From the NCBI GenBank assembly GCA_000435635.1, contig FR882146.1, positions 37,435 through 86,645 of the forward strand: a stretch of DNA of 49,211 nucleotides, given 5' to 3'. The stretch comes from Prevotella sp. CAG:1320 (GTDB lineage: Bacteria; Bacteroidota; Bacteroidia; Bacteroidales; Bacteroidaceae). Both the position numbers and the translations under genes were made by a program. The notes beneath the pieces are model-generated. The model was not told where the DNA came from. It saw nothing but the letters and a program-made list of their open reading frames with translations, and made no database searches. How positions within the stretch are numbered: position 1 is the first letter of the stretch; each line of letters starts with the position of its first letter. Of this stretch, positions 43,597 to 49,211 are shown in pieces.

Positions 43597-43702
43597 GGGC
43601 AGACGGCGGGGAGGAGCGGCAGGCTTGCCAGCCAGGCCGCTTTCACGCGTCTACAGGAAGGATGACAGCCAGGATGGATAAGGGTCGCCGTGACCCGTCG
43701 CG

Positions 43703-43935
43703 AAGGGTATCAGATACCCTTGAAAATACCCCACGAGTGACCCACCGCGATACCCCACGAGTGACCCATCATGATACCCCACGAGTGACCCATCGCGATA
43801 CCCCACGAGTGGGGTAAGATTGATACCCATACAAGGGTATTGGGGAACACCCATACAAGGGTATTGGGGAACACCCATATAAGGGTATCGGGGAGCACCC
43901 ATACAAGGGTGTTAACGATACCCCTTGCATGGGGC
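43703..43935. repeat. Array F: 24-nt tandem repeats, two words in succession
   Basis: Word 1, ataccccacgagtgaccc plus 6 nt, repeats at 43726, 43750 and 43774, with a partial fourth copy at 43798 (24-nt period). Word 2, acccatacaagggtat plus 8 nt, repeats at 43825, 43849, 43873 and 43897 (24-nt period). Word 2 is palindromic (accc...gggt), and an aagggtatcagataccctt palindrome (about 43703-43721) leads the array. The stretch 43502-44249 has no convincing gene. Confidence 0.9.
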
Positions 43936-44056
43936 CTACCATCCATACCCCTTGACAAGAGCCTTCAACTACCTCAAATCATACAAAAACCTACTATTTA
44001 ACGTGAGTTCGACGGATTCCACTTTATGTGCGCAGCCCTGTTATTGCCAAACTGTA

Positions 44057-44076
44057 GAGACGCATTCTTGCGTCTC
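44057..44076. repeat. REP-like hairpin, copy 2
   Basis: gagacgca-ttct-tgcgtctc, inverted relative to copies 1 and 3; it is part of the inverted-repeat element upstream of argR. Confidence 0.85.
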
Positions 44077-44130
44077 GGCCAGCTGCCAAGTCTTTGCGAC
44101 AGGCGATTTTATTCGGCAATCTTGCTTGCC

Positions 44131-44150
44131 GAGACGCAAGAATGCGTCTC
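44131..44150. repeat. REP-like hairpin, copy 3
   Basis: gagacgca-agaa-tgcgtctc, preceded by cttgcttgcc as in copy 1 (tgcttgcc). Confidence 0.85.
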
Positions 44151-44190
44151 TACAAGTTTTCGTCGAACTCACGTTATTTATGCAAATATA

Positions 44191-44222
44191 TTTGTGTATT
44201 CGCAAGAAAAAGCGTATATTTG
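44191..44222 (+). promoter_or_regulatory. Promoter of argR and probably of the arginine operon
   Basis: TTTG (44191-44194), 20 nt, TATATTTG (44215-44222), a full consensus match 27 nt before the argR ATG. It lies directly after the inverted-repeat element. No convincing ARG box was recognised by eye. Confidence 0.75.
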
Positions 44223-44249
44223 CGACCGAAATCGTATAAATATGCACTT

Positions 44250-44723
44250 ATGAGAGAGAAGAGCAGCAGACTGGAAGCCTTGAGAGAGCTGATAGCGGGC
44301 AGGGAATTAGCTAGCCAGGAAGAGGTCCTTAAAGCCCTAAAGCCATTGGGGTACAAGCTGACACAAGCCACGCTGAGCCGCGATCTCAGGCAACTGAAGG
44401 TTGTGAAGCAACACGTGGGCAAAGGGAAATACAGATATGTGTTGCCTCCCGAGACTAACTATCGGCGCGTCAGCTCCATCGAGCATGGAGGACTGCTGCA
44501 AGCTCCTGGCTTCCGCTCCATCCACTTCTCTGGCAATATGATAGTGGTGAAGACCCGTCCGGGACACGCCAGCAGCATCGCCTATAACATAGACAACGCC
44601 GATGTGCCCCAAATCTTAGGAACCATCGCCGGCGACGACACAATCTTCATGGTGAAGAAAGATGGCGTGACAGAAGAAGAGGTAATCAATGGGCTTAACA
44701 AGGTGATGCCCATCGCGAGATGA
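44250..44723 (+). CDS. argR: Arginine repressor
   Basis: The 157-residue protein has the N-terminal winged helix (LASQEEVLKALKPLGYKLTQ, ATLSRDLRQLKVVK, about 20-53) and the C-terminal arginine-binding oligomerisation domain with the GTIAGDDTIFMV segment. It should bind arginine and repress this operon. ATG 44250 overlaps the stop of a three-codon reading frame (44242-44253, ATG CAC TTA TGA), which may couple their translation. Confidence 0.93.
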   Translation: MREKSSRLEALRELIAGRELASQEEVLKALKPLGYKLTQATLSRDLRQLKVVKQHVGKGKYRYVLPPETNYRRVSSIEHGGLLQAPGFRSIHFSGNMIVVKTRPGHASSIAYNIDNADVPQILGTIAGDDTIFMVKKDGVTEEEVINGLNKVMPIAR

Positions 44724-44754
44724 AACACATACAATAATATATTATAATACGGAA

Positions 44755-45354
44755 ATGGAAGAAATCAAAGTAGTAGTGGCTGACCCATCGCACGAGAAGT
44801 ACGTGGACACCATACTGGAAACCATCGCCGAAGCGGCGAAGGTAAGAGGAACAGGTATCGCCAAGCGCACCCACGAATACCTGGCCACGAAGATGAGGGA
44901 AGCCAAAGCGGTAATCGCGCTGCAGGGCGACCGCTTCGCTGGCTTCAGCTACATCGAGACCTGGGGGAACAAACAATACGTAACCACTTCAGGACTCATC
45001 GTCCATCCCGACTTCAGGGGACTTGGACTGGCCAAACGCATCAAGGACGTGACGTTTACCCTGGCTCGCAAGCGATGGCCACACGCGAAAATATTCTCGC
45101 TCACCTCTGGCTCGGCAGTGATGAAGATGAACACCCAATTGGGATACCATCCCGTCACCTTCAACGACCTGACTGACGACGAGTCTTTCTGGAGGGGATG
45201 CGAGGGATGTATAAACGTGGACGTGCTCCATCGCACTAATCGTAAATATTGCATCTGCACGGCCATGCTCTTCGACCCAGAAGAGAAGTTGCCCGCCAAG
45301 ATACCCCAAGAGGTAATGGATCGTATCAGGGCTATAGACGGAAACGGGAAGTAA
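44755..45354 (+). CDS. GNAT-family acyltransferase of the arginine operon
   Basis: The 199-residue GNAT protein has the acyl-CoA loop HPDFRGLGLAKRI (about 83-95; R-x-x-G-x-G/A) preceded by TSGLIV. It lies between argR and argG. In Bacteroides the corresponding gene has been linked to the first step of arginine synthesis (acylation of glutamate, with succinyl rather than acetyl groups); I state this from memory. By position it is the best candidate for the missing glutamate N-acyltransferase here. The exact acyl donor is not visible. Confidence 0.82.
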   Translation: MEEIKVVVADPSHEKYVDTILETIAEAAKVRGTGIAKRTHEYLATKMREAKAVIALQGDRFAGFSYIETWGNKQYVTTSGLIVHPDFRGLGLAKRIKDVTFTLARKRWPHAKIFSLTSGSAVMKMNTQLGYHPVTFNDLTDDESFWRGCEGCINVDVLHRTNRKYCICTAMLFDPEEKLPAKIPQEVMDRIRAIDGNGK

Positions 45355-45384
45355 CAGCATATCATCATAAATATAAACACAAAA

Positions 45385-45393
45385 CAAAGGAGA
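45385..45393 (+). promoter_or_regulatory. Shine-Dalgarno sequence of argG
   Basis: caaaggaga sits 8 nt before the argG ATG. A clear Shine-Dalgarno is rare among the genes of this window, and it decides ATG 45402 over the longer open frame that starts inside the previous gene. Confidence 0.6.
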
Positions 45394-45401
45394 CTATCAA
45401 G

Positions 45402-46601
45402 ATGGGAAAGAAGAAAGTTGTAGTGGCCTTCTCAGGGGGACTGGACACCTCCTACACTGTGATGAAACTGGCCAACGATGGATATGAAGTATATGCGGCG
45501 TGCGCCAACACGGGCGGTTTCAGCCCCGAGCAGCTGAAAACCAACGAGGAGAACGCCTATAAATTGGGCGCCAAGGAATACGTGACACTCGACGTGACCA
45601 AGGAATACTATGACAAGTCGTTGAAATACATGATATACGGCAATGTGTTGCGCAACAATTGCTACCCTATCTCCGTATCGTCTGAGCGCATCTTCCAGGC
45701 TATCGCCATCGCACGTTACGCCAAGGAAATAGGAGCCGACGCCATTGCCCACGGCAGCACTGGGGCGGGCAACGACCAAATACGATTCGACATGACCTTC
45801 CTGGTGATGGCTCCGGGAGTGGAAATCATCACCCTCACCCGCGACCAAGCCCTAAGCCGCAAGGAGGAAGTAGACTATCTAAACGACCATGGCTACTACG
45901 CAGACTTCACCAAACTGAAATACTCCTACAACGTGGGTATTTGGGGCACCAGCATCTGCGGTGGCGAGATACTTGACTCCGCGCAAGGGCTGCCCGAGGA
46001 GGCTTACCTGAAACATGTCACCAAGCAGGAGGAAAGCCTACTGCGCATCACCTTCGAGAAGGGAGAGATCGTAGCCGTCAACGACGAGAAGTATGACGAC
46101 AAGGTAGCGGCCATACAGAAGATAGAGGAAATAGGGGCGGCCTACGCCATAGGCCGCGATTGCAACGTGGGTGACACCATCATCGGCATCAAGGGACGCG
46201 TGGGTTTCGAGGCCGCGGCTCCCAAGCTCATCATTGAGGCTCACCGGCTATTGGAAAAGTATACCCTAAGCAAATGGCAACAATACTGGAAAGACCAAGT
46301 GGCCAACTGGTATGGCATGTTCTTGCACGAGAGCCAGTACCTGGAGCCCGTCATGCCCGATATCGAGGCCATGCTCACCTCCTCGCAACGCCACGTGAAT
46401 GGTACCGCCATCTTGAAATTGCGCCCATTGGGCTTCGAGACCGTGGGCGTGGAATCCCCCGATGACCTGCTGAAGAGCAAGCTCGGAGAGTATGGCGAGA
46501 TGCAGCACGGATGGACCGCCGAGGAGGCCAAGGGATTCATCAAGGTAAGCTCTACCCCACTGAGAGTCTACTACGGCATCCACCCCGACGAGAAACGATA
46601 A
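45402..46601 (+). CDS. argG: Argininosuccinate synthase
   Basis: ArgG joins citrulline and aspartate with ATP. The 399-residue protein starts KKKVVVAFSGGLDTSYTVMK (ATP P-loop-type SGGLDTS) and has AHGSTGAGNDQIRFD, TLTRDQALSRKEEVDY and GIWGTSICGGEILD, the synthase signatures. It follows the GNAT gene by 47 nt in the arginine operon. Confidence 0.95.
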   Translation: MGKKKVVVAFSGGLDTSYTVMKLANDGYEVYAACANTGGFSPEQLKTNEENAYKLGAKEYVTLDVTKEYYDKSLKYMIYGNVLRNNCYPISVSSERIFQAIAIARYAKEIGADAIAHGSTGAGNDQIRFDMTFLVMAPGVEIITLTRDQALSRKEEVDYLNDHGYYADFTKLKYSYNVGIWGTSICGGEILDSAQGLPEEAYLKHVTKQEESLLRITFEKGEIVAVNDEKYDDKVAAIQKIEEIGAAYAIGRDCNVGDTIIGIKGRVGFEAAAPKLIIEAHRLLEKYTLSKWQQYWKDQVANWYGMFLHESQYLEPVMPDIEAMLTSSQRHVNGTAILKLRPLGFETVGVESPDDLLKSKLGEYGEMQHGWTAEEAKGFIKVSSTPLRVYYGIHPDEKR

Positions 46602-46634
46602 CCCCGCGTGTGTAACGAGACAAACGGAACGACT

Positions 46635-46841
46635 ATGGACGTGAAGAAGAGACTCACCCTGTCGAGGGACAGGAAGATAGCCGGCGTGTGTGGCGGGATA
46701 GCCGAGTGGCTCGGCGTGGACCCCACCGCCGTGAGAGTGGCCTACACCCTGCTCACGCTGTTCACAGCGTTCAGCGGAGTGGTGGTATACATCGTGCTGT
46801 GGATCGTCATGCCTAAAGAGGAGGGCGGCGTATGGCAGTGA
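46635..46841 (+). CDS. Small PspC-domain membrane protein
   Basis: The 68-residue protein is a single PspC domain: RLTLSRDRKIAGVCGGIAEW, then LGVDPTAVRVAYTLLTLFTA, and a membrane helix ending VLWIVMPKEEGG. PspC domains sense or answer membrane stress. It is set inside the arginine operon, 33 nt after argG and overlapping argC by 10 nt. A link to arginine synthesis is not evident; the overlap forces co-expression. ATG 46635 gives the domain start. Confidence 0.88.
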   Translation: MDVKKRLTLSRDRKIAGVCGGIAEWLGVDPTAVRVAYTLLTLFTAFSGVVVYIVLWIVMPKEEGGVWQ

Positions 46842-47833
46842 GGGTAGGCATACTGGGAGCGGCCGGCTATACAGGCGGAGAGCTGATCAGGCTGCTGACA
46901 AACCACCCAGAAGCGCAGATAGTCTTTGCCAACTCCGAGAGCAACGCGGGCAACCTGGTGGCCGACGTGCATGAAGGGCTCTACGGTGATACCGACCTGA
47001 GGTTCACCGCCGAGATGCCCTTCGAGGAAGTGGACGTCGTCTTCTTCTGCTTCGGCCACGGCAAGAGCGAGGCCTTCCTCAAGGAGCACGAGGTGCCCCA
47101 GAGAGTGAAAATCATCGACCTGGCGCAAGACTTCCGCCTGGCGGGCAAGTGGCTGGAGACGCAACACCCCACGCCCGAGGCCCACGACTTCGTCTACGGA
47201 CTGCCGGAAATCAACAGGGAGCGCGTGGCGAAAGCCCGGCACGTAGCCAACCCAGGATGCTTCGCCACCTGCATACAGCTGGGACTGCTGCCCGCCGCCA
47301 AGATGGGGCTGCTGAACGAGGACGTGGCCGTAAACGCCATCACGGGCAGCACGGGGGCGGGGCAAAAGCCAAGCGCCACCACCCACTTCTCTTGGCGAGA
47401 GGGGAACATGAGCGTCTACAAGGCGTTCCAGCACCAGCACGTGCCAGAGATAAGGCAAAGCCTAAAGCAGGTGCAGGGCCACCTGGAAGCCTCCATCGAC
47501 TTCATCCCCTACCGCGGAGACTTCGCCCGCGGCATCTTCGCCACCGAGGTCATCAAGACCCAGGCGCCACTGGAGGAAATCGTGGAAGGATACAAGGCGT
47601 TCTACCGGCATGAGCCATTCACCCACTACGTAGACAAGCCGCTGGACCTGAAGCAAGTGGTGAACACCAACAAGGCGCTCGTGCACTGCGACAAGCATGG
47701 CGACAAGCTGCTCGTCACCTGCTGCATAGACAACCTGCTGAAAGGAGCCGTGGGCCAGGCCGTGGAGAACATGAACATCATGTTCGGCCTGGACGAGACC
47801 ATGGGGCTCAAGCTGAAGCCGAGCGCCTTCTGA
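46832..47833 (+). CDS. argC: N-acyl-gamma-glutamyl-phosphate reductase
   Basis: ArgC reduces N-acylglutamyl phosphate to the semialdehyde with NADPH. The 333-residue protein has VRVGILGAAGYTGGELIRLL (Rossmann start), HVANPGCFATCIQLGLLP (catalytic Cys in NPGCFAT, about 149) and STGAGQKPSATTHF. The start lies inside the PspC gene. In Bacteroidetes the acyl group is thought to be succinyl. The gene is visibly more GC-rich than argG. Confidence 0.95.
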   Translation: MAVRVGILGAAGYTGGELIRLLTNHPEAQIVFANSESNAGNLVADVHEGLYGDTDLRFTAEMPFEEVDVVFFCFGHGKSEAFLKEHEVPQRVKIIDLAQDFRLAGKWLETQHPTPEAHDFVYGLPEINRERVAKARHVANPGCFATCIQLGLLPAAKMGLLNEDVAVNAITGSTGAGQKPSATTHFSWREGNMSVYKAFQHQHVPEIRQSLKQVQGHLEASIDFIPYRGDFARGIFATEVIKTQAPLEEIVEGYKAFYRHEPFTHYVDKPLDLKQVVNTNKALVHCDKHGDKLLVTCCIDNLLKGAVGQAVENMNIMFGLDETMGLKLKPSAF

Positions 47834-47869
47834 CAGCGACCAAACATTAACCCAAGACACTATCAAGAC

Positions 47870-49012
47870 ATGAAACTATTCGACGTATATCCCCTTTACG
47901 ACATCAACGTGGTGAAGGGAAAGGGATGCAAGGTATGGGACGACAAGGGACAGGAATACCTGGACCTCTATGGCGGGCACGCCGTCATCAGCATAGGGCA
48001 CTGCCACCCGCGCTACGTGGAGAAGGTAAGCCAGCAGCTCCAGCGGCTGGGCTTCTACAGCAACTCCGTCATCAACACCCTGCAGGCGGAGCTGGCCGAG
48101 CGGCTGGGGAAGGCCTGCGGATATGACGACTACCAGCTCTTCCTCATCAACTCCGGCGCGGAGGCCAACGAGAACGCCCTGAAGCTGGCCTCCTTCCAGA
48201 ACGGCCGCAAGCGGGTGCTGGCCATACGGAAGTCCTTCCACGGGCGCACGTCGCTGGCCGTGGAGGTGACCGACAACCCCAAGATAGTGGCCCCCATCAA
48301 CGACTGCCAGCACGTCACCTTCCTGCCCATCAACGACCTGCCCGCCTGGGAAGCCGAGCTGAGGAAGGGCGATGTCTGCGCCTGCATCATAGAGTGCATA
48401 CAGGGCGTAGGAGGCGTGGGCATGCTCACCCCCGAGTTCGCCCAGGGGCTGAGCCAGGCCTGCCGGGAGACGGGAACGGCACTCATCTGCGACGAGATAC
48501 AGTGCGGATACGGCCGCAGCGGCAAGTTCTTCGCCCACCAGTGGCTGGGCATCCGCCCCGACATCATCACCATGGCCAAGGGCATCGCCAACGGCTTCCC
48601 CATGGGAGCCGTGCTCATCTCGCCGCGGTTCACGCCCGTCTACGGGCAGCTGGGCACCACCTTCGGAGGCAACCACCTGGCCTGCTCCGCCGCGCTGGCC
48701 ACGCTCGACGTGATGGAGAGCGAGGGGCTGGTGGAGAACGCCCACCTGGTGGGGGACTACCTGATGGACGAGCTGAAGGAACTGCGGCAGCGCACCCGCC
48801 ACATCACCGAGCTGAGAGGCCGGGGACTGATGGTGGGCGTGGTGCTGGACGTGCCCCACAAGGAAGTGCGCTCCAAGCTCATCCACGAACAGCACTGCTT
48901 CACGGGGTGCGCCGGCGCCAACGTGCTGCGCGTCCTGCCGCCCCTCTGCCTGAGCCAGAGAGAAGTGGACGAGTTCATCAAGCGGCTGGAGACCGTGCTC
49001 AACGAGCTGTAG
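47870..49012 (+). CDS. argD: Acyl-ornithine aminotransferase
   Basis: ArgD is a PLP enzyme that converts the N-acylglutamate semialdehyde to N-acylornithine. The 380-residue protein has INSGAEANENALKLA, FHGRTSLAVEVTD, LICDEIQCGYGRSGKFFAHQ and the PLP-lysine in ITMAKGIANGFPMGA. It may use acetyl- or succinyl-ornithine. The codons are very GC-rich at the third position, more so than in argR or argG. It is the last complete gene of the window. Confidence 0.94.
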   Translation: MKLFDVYPLYDINVVKGKGCKVWDDKGQEYLDLYGGHAVISIGHCHPRYVEKVSQQLQRLGFYSNSVINTLQAELAERLGKACGYDDYQLFLINSGAEANENALKLASFQNGRKRVLAIRKSFHGRTSLAVEVTDNPKIVAPINDCQHVTFLPINDLPAWEAELRKGDVCACIIECIQGVGGVGMLTPEFAQGLSQACRETGTALICDEIQCGYGRSGKFFAHQWLGIRPDIITMAKGIANGFPMGAVLISPRFTPVYGQLGTTFGGNHLACSAALATLDVMESEGLVENAHLVGDYLMDELKELRQRTRHITELRGRGLMVGVVLDVPHKEVRSKLIHEQHCFTGCAGANVLRVLPPLCLSQREVDEFIKRLETVLNEL

Positions 49013-49034
49013 GGCATACGCCCAACGCTGGCTC

Positions 49035-49211
49035 GCGCCCCACGAGTGACCTACCGAGATACCCCACGAGTGACCCACCGAGATACCCCACGAGTGACCC
49101 CTTGAGGTACCCCACGAGTGACCTACCGAGATACCCCACGAGTGACCCCCTGAGATACCCCACGAGTGACCCACCGAGGTACCCCACGAGTGACCCCTTG
49201 AGGTACCCCCC
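49035..49211. repeat. Array G: seven-plus 24-nt tandem repeats of the array F word
   Basis: The unit (a/g)taccccacgagtgacc plus c/t-rich end and gag repeats at 49035, 49059, 49083, 49107, 49131, 49155, 49179 and (cut by the window end) 49203, all exactly 24 nt apart. The variable part (ctaccgag, ccaccgag, cccttgag, cccctgag) is the last 8 nt. It is the same word as array F word 1, 5.3 kb away. The array continues past the window. Confidence 0.93.

Larger units (their letters stand above)
43999..44176. mobile_element. MITE-like 178-bp element with 16-bp inverted ends
   Basis: The ends 43999-44014 (taacgtgagttcgacg) and 44161-44176 are exact reverse complements. Inside lie two REP hairpins in opposite orientation (44057-44076 and 44131-44150). 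No coding capacity is seen. It ends 15 bp upstream of the argR -33 box. Mobility is inference from structure. Confidence 0.7.

Noticed and set aside
43651..43958. Long minus-strand reading frames with 8-residue repeats (GSLVGYRD, MGVPQYPC types) over array F, and similar ones over array G (48999-49187)
   Set aside because: A 24-nt period is a multiple of three, so any stop-free unit gives an open frame with an 8-residue repeat. Several frames are open at once, there is no start context, and the base pattern follows the DNA repeat and not codons.
45249..45401. Extended argG start inside the GNAT gene
   Set aside because: The extra 51 residues do not match the family, and a Shine-Dalgarno stands before ATG 45402.
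47876..49174. 432-residue minus-strand frame opposite argD
   Set aside because: It is a shadow of argD caused by high GC3, and its start falls in the 24-nt array.

Overview
The window comes from a Bacteroidales bacterium, probably from the Bacteroidaceae/Prevotellaceae side. The signs are a SusC/SusD outer-membrane pair, promoters of the TTTG-N19/20-TAnnTTTG type in front of rpmH, efp, argR, rsmI and tRNA-Lys, few Shine-Dalgarno sequences, a LysO lysine exporter split into two genes, and an arginine operon (argR, GNAT acyltransferase, argG, argC, argD) of the Bacteroides type. The species cannot be named from the sequence alone.

Layout. (1) 1-6.9 kb: end of pssA, an array-bearing spacer, an AT-richer two-gene type II restriction-modification cassette (PmeII-like nuclease and 5-methylcytosine methyltransferase), then a Crp/Fnr regulator divergent from an SMR plus MFS efflux pair, and a frameshifted AraC regulator. 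(2) 7.0-10.0 kb: a redox/hydrolase cluster with a small protein, an exported flavodoxin-aldo/keto reductase fusion, and an exported alpha/beta hydrolase with a recent 39-bp internal duplication. (3) 10.1-18.3 kb: housekeeping genes (pyrH, birA, yraN, tadA, a coiled-coil lipoprotein, rsmI, AI-2E-type permease, tRNA-Lys), then an MFS exporter overlapping the two halves of LysO. (4) 18.3-28.8 kb: a GH9 glycosidase on the minus strand and a SusC/SusD locus followed by two secreted phosphoesterases, a set-up that suggests uptake of a phosphorylated substrate. (5) 28.9-37.3 kb: cupin, lpxH with a DUF59 protein, AraC and WYL regulators, an exonuclease, a truncated surface-protein remnant, the efp-GT2-radC operon and rpmH. 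(6) 37.4-43.5 kb: a run of six co-oriented genes (PASTA protein, rluD-like, ddl, acyltransferase, agmatine deiminase, N-carbamoylputrescine amidase). (7) 44.2-49.0 kb: the arginine operon, with a small PspC-domain gene between argG and argC.

The most unusual content is non-coding. Seven short arrays sit in the larger intergenic spaces (668-754, 838-920, 15817-15919, 15981-16092, 34291-34370, 43703-43935, 49035-49211). The words differ from locus to locus, but most arrays follow one plan: three to eight copies at a 22-24-nt period, each copy built around an imperfect 14-18-nt palindrome. Two arrays 15 kb apart share the frame AGTG-N10-CACT with different 10-nt interiors, and 24-nt repeats of the same sequence flank the arginine operon on both sides. 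I do not recognise these as a named repeat family, and they are not CRISPR. Separately, three copies of a gagacgca/tgcgtctc hairpin (REP-like) occur, two of them inside a 178-bp element bounded by 16-bp inverted repeats directly upstream of the argR promoter.
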